From NCBI GenBank assembly GCA_039096225.1, contig JBBPEB010000013.1:894001-958000 (forward strand): a stretch of 64,000 bases of DNA, given 5' to 3'. The position numbers were made by a program, and so were the translations under genes. Below the pieces are notes generated by a model, which was not told the DNA's origin, made no database searches, and saw only the letters and a list, made by a program, of their open reading frames with translations. Shown here piece by piece: positions 1 through 12,000 of the stretch (its first letter is position 1; the number at the start of each line of letters is the position of its first letter). Origin of the DNA: Blastocystis sp. Blastoise (taxonomy: Eukaryota; Sar; Bigyra; Opalinata; Blastocystidae).

Positions 1-960
1 TTTATGTTTCTTATTTTTCTTTTCCGCCGATCCATCTTTCGCTGAATTTTCATTAAGTTTATTATCAGAAGCAGAAGTAATATTAGAAGAATTATATATA
101 TCTTTTGAATTATTAGTAGTAGTATTAGTTACATCAATAGCTTCTTTCCTTTCTTTTTGTTTAAAAGAGACATAATCTGATAAACTTAATATCTTTTTAA
201 ATTCAATTGGATTATCATTTTTATCGTCATTATTTATACCTATAATTCATATAAAAAAAATAAAAAAATAATTTCAATATAAAATTTACAATATAGAAAA
301 TATATATATATATATATATATATTCATACCTATTTGTTTAGATGATTCAAGAGGAGGAGCAGAAGAAAAACTGTGAAGAACTGGATATTCATCTATATAT
401 TTATAAGAAAAGTAATAAAAATTATTATCAAATATAAAAATTACCACAGTCTGATTGATCTATATCTATAAATTTAGAATGAACTATAGATATTATCTTA
501 TATATATATATTTAAATAATATACCTAAATAATCTTTATCACTATTTATTTTTTCTTTATTCCTTTCATTTGAATCAATACCGCTAGGAGTTTTATCTTC
601 TTTATATCTATTATTATAACTTTTATCATGAATACCTATAAATGTATAAAGAAAAAAGAAATAATATATTCATTAGTATTAATATAATATAAATATAAAT
701 GTTTCATGATGATTATTTTTATTTGAATATACTAATAATTGTACATATTTTGATAAATAAAAATATAATAATAATATAGAAAAATTGTAATAATACTATT
801 TAAGAAATAAAGAATAATTATTACAAAATAATTATCACATAAACATAAATATATAATAATAGTAGAAATAAATAAAAATGTATACGTTGAGATGAATTTA
901 ATATTTGAGAAGAAACCATATTCGTATTACTTTTTTGTATATCTAAAATGAATTGTTTTT

Positions 961-1009
<49 letters not shown>

Positions 1010-2120
1010 TATTCAATGATGAAATGTTATTGGTTTTAGGTGCTTCTACAATGCTGTTTTTATTTTTAATACCTATATATTACAGTAATAGATATATCAG
1101 TATTAGAATATAAAATAAATAATTAATATAAGATATAATAAAAAAAAATAATAAATGAATAATAATATAGTTATATATTGAGTTAAATATTTAATGTAAT
1201 CATTTTTATATTAATAGATATTTGCTTATAATGTATCGAGAAATAATACTAATAAAGAAATAAATTATAATAATAGAATATTATGATAGGAACAATAGTA
1301 GATATAATGAAAATAAATAACAATAGAATACTTTAGTAACAATAATAGAAATAATAATATGAGAATTAATAAACATATATTCTATTGTACATACTACTGG
1401 GAGTATTTGAAGGTTTATTATTGCCAAGTAACTCCTTATTTTCCTGAATATTTTTATCACCTATACAAAAATAAGTATTATAAAAAATAAGTAATAATTA
1501 TATACTAACTGTACTATTGGTACATTTCTTGTTATTTAATAAATCATTGTTATTTGATTTTGATTTAATACCTATGGAGAGTAATTAATTTATTAATAAT
1601 AAATGTTATACCAATATCTTTTGAAGGCTTATTCAAATCCGAAATCTTTTTACTTACAGAATTATTTTTATTACCTAAATAATAATAAGAGTAGCGAGAT
1701 TTGAAATTATACTTATATTATAATAGCGGATAATTAATGAAATAGTAAGAATTTCTAAAAGAAAGTAATCACAGTAAATTATATATACATTCTCGCACAG
1801 GTGAAAGATCAGGAAGTGATATAGGTTTATAATGTTTCACTATATATAAACATATAAATATATATAAATATATATATGATACTTTTTGATAATGGTAATG
1901 GAAGAATAAGTGACGATTCATCAATAGATTCTTTTGAAGAAGATAATAATTTATTTTGGTCTGCTTTTTTTTCTAAATATATATATATATATATACAGTA
2001 TTCATTTAATATAATATTTAAAAAATTATGATTATATTATTATTATATATAGTTTAGATATATTTATGATTAATAATGGTAAATACTTTCTATTCCCACG
2101 TTTTCTACTTTATTTGTTGC

Positions 2121-2197
<77 letters not shown>

Positions 2198-3032
2198 CCA
2201 TCTTTATTTGTAGCCATTAAATCATCTGTTGTCTTACTTATTTGTTCTAAGTAATAAGTATAAGAATAGTAATTATATATATAAAGTAATAACAAAGATA
2301 ATAATAAAATAAAATATTGAAAATATATATATATATATAAATAAAATAAAAATAATATATAAAACATTGTTATTATCTTTATATGAATAATAATGTTAAT
2401 TATAATTGACAATAATGAATGCAATATTAATAATTATTATGATATATATATACTCTCTATAACATGACTGTTTTCTTGAGTTGACGATTGACTTATAGAT
2501 AGAATCATTGAATCCATTACTATATAATATAAAAAATAAAAATATTTAAAACATTCGTGTTGTTAAAAAAATTATAATAAAGAAATAAAATATATATACC
2601 TGATGCAATTGTTGCAATATTGCTATTGTTACGTTTAGCTTCACTCCCAGTTGGATTTTGAGCTGCATTGTCTATAGATGTTAAGTACCTATCATAAAAT
2701 AATAAATATACCTTGAGACTCTAAATCTTCTGACTTCTTATTGTCCCTCTGTTTATCAATATTAACTGATTCTGCTGATTCTAAAGATACATTATATATT
2801 TAGAATAATGGAGTATAAGAATATACCTTCAGTTGTTGTTGAAACCTGAGATACATCTATTTCTTGCTGAGCTATATACATGTAAAGATAAAACATGAAT
2901 ATATTGATATATATAATAAAATATGTGACAGAATGGTAAGATATATAAGAAAAACATACAGCTTTGAGATCTGCGTTGTTGCATATCTTCTTTGTGTTGC
3001 TTTTTCTTTGAATACTCTTTGCCAAATGTCAT
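1..3032 (-). CDS. 5' part of intron-rich Helitron gene, copy 1 (cut by window edge)
   Basis: This is the 5' half of a spliced minus-strand gene, nearly identical to 16281-19270. The first exon is 2960-3032 and starts MTFGKEYSKKKQHKED; it ends at a GTATGT donor and splices in phase to the next exon (SQQEIDVSQVSTTTE). More short exons follow towards position 1, each bounded by TATAG acceptors and GTATAT donors. They encode Ser/Asn/Lys/Glu-rich, probably disordered protein. In copy 2 the same exons read on in frame into a Helitron Rep-helicase, so the missing 3' part here probably lies left of the window. Differences seen from copy 2 are a 43-bp insertion near 1840-1882, one T in a homopolymer and one SNP (A at 2796, G at 19034). 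Exon order is read by eye; there is no RNA evidence. Confidence 0.5.
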
Positions 3033-6000
3033 GATAGCTTATTAATATATATGTTTTTCTTTGACAGAAGATATTATTTATAAGATAATAGTTCTTATAT
3101 TCTTGTTAATAATAAATAATAGAGTGAAAAAATCTTTTTCCCCATGTTTTTGTTTTAGTAGATGACCTTCAAAAAACAAACTTTCAGCTGGAAGATCAGT
3201 TTTAAAATGTCTTTTCTTAAATAAATATTTAAAAAGAATATATCCATTTTATAAATCTAACACTGGTTTGATTCATGAAGTCAACAGAAGCAAATATAAA
3301 GGCATAGTAGTAGAAATTATGAACAAAATCCGCCAATTTGTTTGTATCATATCAAATAACTTTATAGCTTCAAATGGAAGCATGTAGTGTGTGTAAATCC
3401 TGATTGTGGTGAAGTCTAAATTTAGTTATAATTACTAAAACCGTATTTAGCCAGATTTTGAAAAGTATTGCTTTTTTAAAGTATATATATTTAGAATAGC
3501 ATTATATTTACTCTTATTTTCTATTTGAATCGCTTTATCTATAGTAGATAAATAAAAACACGTAAATGAGTAAAGAATTGTCAGTATCATAAAATAAAAA
3601 GGACTTCCTACGTCATAGTAATCGTTTACAGCCATTGTAGTTTACTAAACTGAACAAACATGATGTTGACACATGTTATAGAATGCATTCTTATTTTTAA
3701 GACTGACTCAAACATGGTCATTGATATTAAATATGCTATAAAGTACTGCTGGTAATAGTTTGTTATTCACTTATGATTCTCATATATGGAATCACTTTTA
3801 ATAAATAATAAATTGTAAAAATATATATATATTTGGGGTATCTATAATATTAGATAAGCAAAACCATTTATGTAATAAACGCTATAACTACAGCCTAGTA
3901 GTTTTAATCTTTATTAATCAAAAGTATACACATTTTGACACATAGGTAAAAAAACAACCACGTTTATTTCCAATAATGTTTTGACTAATAACAGTATTAA
4001 ACACTCTAATAATTAATTTTACAAACAGTGAATTGAATCTCTTGTTTTAAGGCACGTAAACACACAATTCAAAACTGTTTTAACCTTAAAATTTGATATT
4101 TAGACGTAATATTTACACATTAGACTATATGTATCCTTCAAGACATATTTGACTACTTTTTAACAACTTTAGAGCCAACATGTCCAGTTTGTCATTCACT
4201 CCTCAACTCCACTTTTGACTATTTCTTTTAGAAATGCAATACACATATACTCTAGTTTTCAAATATATAAAAATTAATTGTCAAATATGAATTTGATTTG
4301 TCAACTTTCGGAAAATTTTTAGAAAAATGATTTTTCAATTTTCAGTTTTTTAACATGTTATACTATTGACTCTACTAAACTCATTTCTTAATTAATTTTA
4401 AATATTAAAACTTATATTATTAATATGTTTTATTCTCTATATTTATTTGTTAAAATTATTTAAAATAATTAAATATTGACTGAGAAATTAATGTTATAAA
4501 GTATACCCTTTTTTCAAAAATTAATTTTTTTATGTTTTGCATATATAATTTTTTATCTCAAAAGTTATTATATATTTAGATAAAATTTTTATAAATATTA
4601 AAACTATAGGTTATCTATTTTATAAATAAGTTTTATTTATTTTTTAAAAATTAATATTGATGGAGAAATTGTCAAAATAAATTATAGTATCAAAAACATT
4701 TTCTTTTTTTAAACGATTTATTTCACTAATTAAAGACTTATAAAAACATATTTATTTATTTAAAGCTTATTTATGACATTTACAACTCATAATGACTCAT
4801 AACTAACTTTTTAGAACAAACATTGTCTGTATCAGTTCAACATGTTGTCTTAAAATTTTCAAATAAGTCACACAAAGTGTCCATATATGATTCTAAACAC
4901 GAATTGAAACGTTTTAAGAGTTTATTGAGTTAACATTGTCTGGTGATCTGTTGTCAAAGTCTTTTAAAAACAAAATAAAATTGTAAAATATGTTTATTTT
5001 GGTATTTAGTGATTCAATATGAAGTCAAATGTCAAAAATATTTATTATTGATGAGAATATTGACAAAAAACAAATAAAAAAGTTTTGAGAAAAATTTCGA
5101 ACCTTATTTTTTTATTGAGTTCAACTATTGTCTCCTGTAACATCATTTTTTAATTATTTAAAAAAGTGACAAAAACGCATCATGTTTTGGTTGTCTTATA
5201 TCTAAATATGTTTTAACTTTATTATTTTATAAAATATTGACTGAGAAATCACAATCACAAAATATACCCTTTTTAGAAAATTTTCATTTTTATGTTTTTA
5301 ATATAAACGTAGATATTTTAGTCAATATTGAATATTTAGATAAAATATTAAAAATGCATCATATTTATGTTATCTAGTTTCAAGATATGTTTTTACTTTT
5401 TTTATATTTTGAATATTGACAGAAATATCAAGATCACAAAATTGGGTATCAAAGAAGAAAAAATTTTAAAAGCTAATACTTCTTTATTAAAAAGTATATG
5501 ACAAATATAAAACACATTTATGATGGATATAGAGTTAAATAAATATAAAACAGCTCAAATAAGTTTATATAAAAGGAATGTGTTGGATATCAGTTTGTCT
5601 TTTGTCGTTATTTAAAGGAATTATTGTTGTTTCAGAGTAGTTGAGGTCATATTCATTACATATGAAATGGTTTTAGAGTTTAAAGTTAGTAATGTGTGTA
5701 TTGATATGTTGTCAAGTCATAAATATAAACGAATCTACCCGTCAAAACTATATATAAGACCAACCCGTCAATAAAAGTTAATTTTATAAAAATAAATATA
5801 AAGTATGTGAATAGATATAGGAAAAATAAGAAAACAATAAAAAATGAAAAACGAAAAATGTGTGTTTTCATAAAAATGAAAAATATTGGATAAAATAAAA
5901 ATAATCCAATAATTTTGGTTAAAATTTTGTGCGAAAATGGTTTTTTGCGTTTTTTAGCCAGAAACTTAGAGTTTTCGAAAAATTTCTTTAACAGTCATTT

Positions 6001-6075
6001 TTAGAATTGTGTTCCGGATTTTTTGATGTTATTTTTATTTTATAAAAGTTAATAACAAAGTCAATAATACGAAAA
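3033..6075. other. Non-coding AT-rich leader of Helitron copy 1
   Basis: I see no convincing gene here; the short open frames are low-complexity. The stretch holds diverged internal repeats built around TTGACTGAGAAAT followed by a TATACCCTTTTT block (about 4477-4515 and 5237-5275), with weaker relatives near 4660 and 5420. It lies upstream of the gene starting at 3032, so it may be promoter and 5' subterminal sequence of the Helitron. The same sequence occurs at 19271-22313. Confidence 0.5.
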
Positions 6076-6843
6076 ATGTGTGAGACACCGTACTTTTGGG
6101 CTGCTAAATTAAGGATATTAATTAAAACTGTTGATGAATTAGTCAATACATATAAATTACCAGAACATAATTTTATTGTATTGGATGATATCTATCCATT
6201 ATCTAGACAAACCAAACAATTGATTGTATCTATATTATCTAAAGGTCGTCATTATAAACAGAATGCTATTATATGTCTTCAAAGTCATACAGATGTTACC
6301 AATCAATCTATATTAAGTCAAGTATCTCATTTCTTTATTAATAGTCAAATCTTAAAACGTGATCCTGGATTCTTACCAGATAAATTAAAGATTATGCCAT
6401 CGAATCTAAATGAAATTCTTACAGATGAAGAATTAATGAATGATCCACATCAATTCTTTATGTTGAAACAAGGTAGTGATGATTTAACAATATGGACTAA
6501 TCCTGATTGTGGTAGTAAACAGAATGTATATAAGATGGTAAAGAAAAGGAAATGGACAGAAGAAGATAGTGAAAAAGAGAAACGAGAAGAACAAGGTGAA
6601 GTATCAGGTAGTGGCATTAAACGTCCTAATGAACATATATCTACATATGAAAAGAAAATGAAGAAGTTTTTACCTGTTGAAGAAGAAGTCTCATTGAAAG
6701 GTATTGAACGAGATGAAAAAGATAAACCTAAAGAATCCATCTTACAAATCATACAAGATCAAATCATACAAGATAGTCAACGACGCATTTTTAATCCTTA
6801 TTTAAATAAAAAACATTATTCTGGTTATCCTTCTTTTCATTAA
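6076..6843 (+). pseudogene. A32-type DNA packaging ATPase, C-terminal fragment
   Basis: The viral part starts at about 6126. The first 16 codons belong to the Helitron end and recur at 22313-22363. The fragment holds a Walker B strand and acidic pair (FIVLDD, residues 33-38 of the open frame) and then KGRHYKQNAIICLQSH, the sensor region typical of HerA/FtsK-like A32 ATPases that pump DNA into capsids. Walker A and the N-terminal half are absent, cut off by Helitron copy 1; they may survive left of the window. The C-terminal tail is charged and carries GSGI (about 178-181), like motifs in other virion proteins here. A TTGTTTTGTT 3' motif follows at 6887. ATPase assignment is from motifs; loss of function is inferred. 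Confidence 0.75.
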
Positions 6844-6866
6844 TTTTTTTATATTTTAATTTGTCA

Positions 6867-6883
6867 TATAAACCATAATTATT
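6867..6883 (+). promoter_or_regulatory. Shared upstream element TATAAACCATAATTATT
   Basis: This 17-mer lies 14 bp before the ATG at 6897. It recurs exactly at 63428-63444, just before the capsid-type gene at 63448. Both genes are structural, so this is a candidate late promoter/TATA element. No function is shown beyond the two exact copies. Confidence 0.4.
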
Positions 6884-6886
6884 TTA

Positions 6887-6896
6887 TTGTTTTGTT
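6887..6896 (+). terminator. Viral 3'-end motif TTGTTTTGTT after ATPase
   Basis: It lies 44 nt after the ATPase stop and abuts the next ATG at 6897. It belongs to the TTTGTTTTGTT family found after most viral genes in this window, always in the sense direction of the gene that ends there. Confidence 0.5.
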
Positions 6897-7934
6897 ATGA
6901 GTTCAATTACAAAAAGATATTTAAAACAAAATTGTGATCCACGATTATTTGGAGGATCACCACCAAAATCAAATAGACGTGATCTTTATCATAAACGATA
7001 TGTAAGATATGGAGGAACAGGCTTTGAAGAAATTGTTAGACAACAAACTAGAGATGCTGATTGGGCTGATTTTAAAAATGGTGTCTATACTGCATTACCT
7101 ATTTTAGGTACATTAGGAGCATTTGCTGGATATAATTATTATCAGAAACGTAAAGAACAAAAACGTCAAGAAAAAGCAAAAGAAGAAAAGAAAAGACAAT
7201 TTGAAGAACATATTGAAGATGCTAATAGAGATGATGAATTATATAATGATGATGCTACTTATCAACCAAAGAGAATAACAAGAAAAATGATGGCTGATGA
7301 TGATAAAGATTATAATAATGCAAATCTTGAAGATGAAAATTATGATGATATATTTGGTCAAGGTATACATAGAAGGCATCAGAAACATCGTAAAGAACAT
7401 GGGAGTCACCGAGAAAAAGAAAAGAAAACAAGTAAATTCGTAACTCCTCAAATAAGAATTATTGCTAAGAAGGCTATTCGTTCTAGTAATGTAAAGTCTA
7501 ATAAGAAGAAATTACAAGATATTAAAGAACGATTACCTAAAAATGATGAGCATGTGTCTGTACGTGATATTGTTAATGTCGTTATCGATAAAGAATATCC
7601 TATGGATCCAAAACAAAAGCATTCTATTATTGCGAATACTGCTATTAAAACTATTAAAACGATTGTTCCTATTGTAGTGAATGCATTAAAATACTATTAT
7701 CCTTCTCTTGGTATCCCTATTGATTTCGCTTATAATATGATTACTACTGATGATGATAAGAAACGTAAAGAAACTGCTGATAACTATTTTAAAAATCCTA
7801 GTGGAAGTGGTGTTACAAAAGAGAATGCTGAACGTTGTGGTGGTGCTCTTGTCAACTCTACATCCTTTGATACTACTACTAATTTAATTATTAATCTTGT
7901 TCAATTCTTCTTAAAAAAATTCCATTTAAATTAA
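6897..7934 (+). CDS. Putative membrane-anchored virion protein, 345 aa
   Basis: I do not recognise a named family. A basic N-terminus with Gly-rich spots (LFGGS, YGGTG) precedes one hydrophobic segment (about 63-80, VYTALPILGTLGAFAGY). A Lys/Glu/Asp-rich, probably disordered stretch (85-180) follows. The C-terminal half holds a second hydrophobic helix (about 253-275) and a hydrophobic tail. GQGI (155-158) and GSGV (303-306) resemble possible maturation-protease sites in the 25570-27216 precursor and the ATPase. Position between the packaging ATPase and another virion-type gene, plus these motifs, suggests a minor capsid or internal virion protein. ATG 6897 directly follows the upstream gene's 3' motif. 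The reading frame looks intact. Confidence 0.6.
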   Translation: MSSITKRYLKQNCDPRLFGGSPPKSNRRDLYHKRYVRYGGTGFEEIVRQQTRDADWADFKNGVYTALPILGTLGAFAGYNYYQKRKEQKRQEKAKEEKKRQFEEHIEDANRDDELYNDDATYQPKRITRKMMADDDKDYNNANLEDENYDDIFGQGIHRRHQKHRKEHGSHREKEKKTSKFVTPQIRIIAKKAIRSSNVKSNKKKLQDIKERLPKNDEHVSVRDIVNVVIDKEYPMDPKQKHSIIANTAIKTIKTIVPIVVNALKYYYPSLGIPIDFAYNMITTDDDKKRKETADNYFKNPSGSGVTKENAERCGGALVNSTSFDTTTNLIINLVQFFLKKFHLN

Positions 7935-7967
7935 TTATTTTAACTTTTATTATTTCATAATTAATTA

Positions 7968-7978
7968 TTTGTTTTGTT
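7968..7978 (+). terminator. Viral 3'-end motif TTTGTTTTGTT after 345-aa gene
   Basis: An exact TTTGTTTTGTT begins 34 nt after the stop codon at 7934 and 33 nt before the next ATG at 8011. From this pair alone it could be a 3' signal or a promoter element. The wider pattern favours a 3' signal. Confidence 0.5.
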
Positions 7979-8010
7979 ATATAATTATTTTCGAATTAAT
8001 ACAATAAATA

Positions 8011-8808
8011 ATGCAAAGTAATTTAGGAGATAGTGTAACTCTCTATGATATTTTATCAAGAAATCAGAAAAAACAATCTTGGGATCCATGGTTACCCAAT
8101 TCATATATTTGTCAAGATGAACAACCTGTACAACCATTAGCACATGATCCTAATGCACAAGGATCTATGTATAGTTCAATGGCAGTTCAAGCATTAAGAA
8201 ATCATGGTCAATCACCTGAAGATATGTTTATAGCTACTATGAATTCAGCTAAAGCTAATGGTGATACCAATAGATATACATCCATGTTATCTCAATGGCA
8301 AACGAATTATGGTATTCCTACTACAAGTAAGATATGGTATGATGCTAGTAATCCTAATAACTATCAATATGAAAAACTTATTCATACTGTAAGAAATCCT
8401 AATGAAGACTATACAGTGAAACCACAACCAGAATCCATGAATTCTAATTTCACTGAAGAACAACCCAAACCAGAACCTGAAAAGAAACCTGAACACGAAA
8501 AGAAACCAGCTAAAGAACCTGAAACTAAACCTGAAACTGAAAAGAAACCAGATAAAGAAGATGATAATACTCCAAAGAAATTTGAATTCGATATGAATTT
8601 ACAACAAGATACCGACGAAAAAACATATTATAACGCCACTTATGGAAAGTATAAATTCAAATGGTATACTGATGGACCTATTGAATGCACCAATAGTGAT
8701 GTTTTTGGAAATAATAATATATTCTACAAAAATAAAACATTATTTGTTGAAGCTAATGATAAATCAATGAATATTGACGATTATTTAAAAAATACTCATA
8801 ATAATTAA
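8011..8808 (+). CDS. Viral protein with PEKKP repeats, 265 aa, function unknown
   Basis: I do not recognise this protein. Residues 1-130 look globular (YDILSRNQKKQSWDPWLPNS near the start). Residues 140-190 form a Pro/Glu/Lys repeat tract (EPEKKPEHEKKPAKEPETKP-like), probably an extended spacer. The last 75 residues (KFEFDMNL onwards) are again globular. Such spacers occur in minor virion or attachment proteins, but that is only an analogy. The stop is at 8806-8808 and the Helitron begins a few bases later. The 3' motif expected after this gene is now at 22399, beyond the Helitron. The gene itself appears uninterrupted. Confidence 0.6.
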   Translation: MQSNLGDSVTLYDILSRNQKKQSWDPWLPNSYICQDEQPVQPLAHDPNAQGSMYSSMAVQALRNHGQSPEDMFIATMNSAKANGDTNRYTSMLSQWQTNYGIPTTSKIWYDASNPNNYQYEKLIHTVRNPNEDYTVKPQPESMNSNFTEEQPKPEPEKKPEHEKKPAKEPETKPETEKKPDKEDDNTPKKFEFDMNLQQDTDEKTYYNATYGKYKFKWYTDGPIECTNSDVFGNNNIFYKNKTLFVEANDKSMNIDDYLKNTHNN

Positions 8809-8816
8809 TGATACTA

Positions 8817-8854
8817 CAAGCGTTTCACGGCCTGCCTACGCAGGCCTACGCTTG
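8817..8854. other. GC-rich stem-loop, candidate Helitron 3' terminal hairpin
   Basis: The outer arms are CAAGCGT (8817-8823) and ACGCTTG (8848-8854). The inner arms are GGCCTGC (8829-8835) and GCAGGCC (8840-8846) with a CTAC loop. The sequence is strikingly GC-rich against its surroundings. It lies on the 3' side of the Helitron gene, where Helitrons carry a subterminal hairpin. A bidirectional terminator is the alternative. Confidence 0.6.
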
Positions 8855-9049
8855 AGTTTTATTTTAAAATATCTATTTTTAGTTTTTGGTTTTTAAGTTT
8901 TAACAAAACAATAGAATATTCTATATTTAACTTTTAAGACAACAAATAAAAATTGAAAAGAGAAAAATAATAAATAAAAACAAATATATTAACAGACAAT
9001 AACAAATATAAAAGAAATCAAAAAACAAATAAAACAAATAAAACAATAA

Positions 9050-12000
9050 CTAATTTAAAACTCCATCAAAAATGCAATTAGTCGTAAATACCTTATTAGG
9101 ATAGTCTTTACTAAGATGTCCTTGATTATTGTTATTACAATTTTCAGCATAAATATGTAAACCATTAAAAGAACGAACTCTACTAAAAGCAACATATAAT
9201 TGACCATGACTAAATACAGGTCTCTTTAAATATAATCCAACATTTTTAAATGTTTGACCTTGTGATTTATTAATAGTCATAGCAAAAGCTAATCGAACAG
9301 GAAATTGTTTTCTTCTCATCTTAGTAGGAAGTGAATCATCTGAAGTAATTAAACTGATTCTTGGAATAAATACAATATCTTCACCAGGTAATAAATTATC
9401 TGGCTTATTTAATAATTGAGCACGAATAACATTATTTAATGTTTCAAGAACAACTAATCTTGTTCCATTACATAAACCCTTCTTTATATTAAGATTTCTC
9501 AATAACATAATAATACAGCCTTTTCTTAATCTTAATTTATGAGGAGGAAATCCTTGAGGAAGAAGAGTATTAAGAAATTCAGGAGAATAAGCAGCTCTTT
9601 CAGAATCATTAACTATTTCATCTTCTAAAGTATCAAAACTATAATATATTTTTTCTGATTCTGAAGAAGGTATTAAATCTAATACTTTCTCATTTATATC
9701 AAAAGTATCTTCATTCGTACAACATAAAATACAATTCTCAGATAAATCTTTTCTATGTTGTTCTGATAAAATATTTCTATTATGAAGTATATTCTCCCAT
9801 ATCTCTTTATATAAATTTTCTGTACTTATACATTGTGAAGGTATTTCTACAATATTATCATTCAAATCAGATTCATTATTTAATCGTTCACCATTTCCTA
9901 CTTTCATTAACCATTCTTTAAAATCTAAAGCATCTCTATCTGCTCTCATATTCTGAACTAAATGACATTGTATAAAATTATTCCAATATTTAAATCTTTT
10001 CAAACATACACCAACAGTAGATGATTCATTTCCATTTTTAACTACTGGTAAACATTGTCTAAAATCTCCACCTAAAACAATAGTTTTACCAACAAAAGGA
10101 TATTGAAGACATGGATCTTCAGAATCTATTGAACTAAATAAATCATGTAATAAATTATCAAGAACTTCTAAAGCATAAATAGAAGCCATAGGTGCTTCAT
10201 CCCAAATAATAATAGCACATTTTCTTAAATCATTTGCTTTTGCACTACTTCTTGTTATATGTGAAATAGACATTTCATTTAGATCAAGTGGTAATCCAAA
10301 TACAGAATGAGAAGTACTTCCTCCTGATAATAAAGTAGCTGCTATTCCTGTGAATGCAACAGCTAATACAGGTTTTTCTCTTGTACGAATCATCTTGATC
10401 AAAGTATTATATAAGAATGTTTTTCCAGTTCCACCAGGACCATCAATAAAGAACATATTATTATTATGAGGTTGAGTATTATTAACAGATACCATAATTC
10501 TATCAAATATTTCTTTTTGTTCTCTATTTAACATTTGATAATTTCTTTCTGCTTCTCTATGTGCAACATCAAAATCATAAAATTCTAATGTAGAAACACC
10601 ACTATTAGGATTAAAATGTGAAGTATATTGAATAGTAGGCATATTAGTATATTTACCTCCATTTGATTCTATTAATGTTTTGATATTATATAAAGCTCTT
10701 GGATAACAATAATTGATTACAATAGGATCTTGATCAATAATATCAGGATCAGTTGAAAGAGAATGATTAATACGTTCATTTATAGTAAAATGATCTATTG
10801 TATATTGATAATATATATCAGAAATCATTTCATATTTAAATTCATTCCATAAATCCATTGCTTTATCAGTAATATTATAATATACAAATAATAAAGCAAA
10901 TACTAATCGTAATTGAGAAGGATGACAATCATGCATTACTTCATCTAATATATGTCTATATTCATTAGTATCATCTAATAATCCTCTTGCTATACATACT
11001 CCTTCATAAGTTGGATAAGGTAATTCTCCATCATACATTCTTAATGATTCAAAACTTGTTGGTCTATTTACATGAGTTAATAATAATTTTAAACAAAATG
11101 CTTCTTTATTAGTTGGATTTATATAAGGTATTCTTCCAAGTGTCTTCGAATTCTTTTGTCTTGGTTTCCATATATGTTCTCCTTTACACCATGTATAATA
11201 TTGAGGAAACATATCATATGTCATAAACTCTGGTTCTTCTAAAGTAGGAACATATAAATGATTATTTAAATCATCATTTGCTTTGAAATATGCTTCTAAC
11301 ATAGATAATTTATTTCCTTGTATTTCTTCTGCTTGTTCTTCTGAACCATCTGTATATACTATATTCTTATCATTCTCATCATGAATCAATAATATTTGAA
11401 CAGCTATATTTGATTGTACTATAGGAAATCCTAATATTCTCCAAACTGCTTCAGTTGATGATATATATCTTGCATCTAAATATTGTTTAACTTCATTATT
11501 ATTTGTTTCATTTGAAGAAGCTGATAATTCAGCTCTCATTGAATCATGACCTTTTGTTGTATATTTATATAGATATTTTACTGTATGTAAACTATAAACT
11601 GCTTCAACATTAATATGTGCTTCTAATTTGAGTGATAAATATGGATTATATGGAACAACATATTCATTAGTAGCTTCTAAATCACCATTAGTACGATGAA
11701 ATACTACTTTTCTTCCATCATTTGGTCTAAAATATAAAGGATAAGAATCATTAGGAATTGTAGTACATTCTTGAAATGGTTTAGGAAATCCTTTCTTACA
11801 TATTCCATGAGAATCTAAACATGGAGAATTAGATACATGAGGACCATGTATATTCATTGTACTTACTATTTTAAATAATCTAGGATTCTTTTCTTCATCA
11901 GGAAGATAAGCACATATAATAGAATCAAGTTCATTAGTATCATGTATTTTATCTTGTTGTTCAACATTCAATAAGATATGAGCATGAGGTAATCCTCTCT

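Larger units (their letters stand above)
1..6125. repeat. 6.1-kb direct repeat, copy 1 (matches 16281-22363)
   Basis: The window begins inside this repeat: base 1 corresponds to 16281. The match runs to TATTAATTAA at 6116-6125 (22354-22363 in the other copy) and then stops abruptly. The offset is 16280 at the left and 16238 at the right because of a 43-bp insertion in this copy and one extra T in the other. Even the (AT)n tract near 2122-2194 has the same length in both copies, so the duplication is very recent or is an assembly artefact. The repeat equals the 5' part of a Helitron (gene start plus about 3.1 kb of leader). Confidence 0.9.

Noticed and set aside
2110-2424. 104-codon frame with an Ile-Tyr run, duplicated at 18348-18662
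   Set aside because: The run is an (AT)n tract in an intron of the Helitron gene and the rest is low-complexity.
3447-5871. Small minus-strand frames at 3447-3635 and 5686-5871 (and copies at 19685 and 21924)
   Set aside because: They lie in non-coding leader sequence. Conservation between the copies only reflects the recent duplication, not selection.
6076-6125. Residues MCETPYFWAAKLRILI as the true N-terminus of the packaging ATPase
   Set aside because: The same bases end Helitron copy 2 at 22313-22363, where no ATPase follows, so they belong to the Helitron end.
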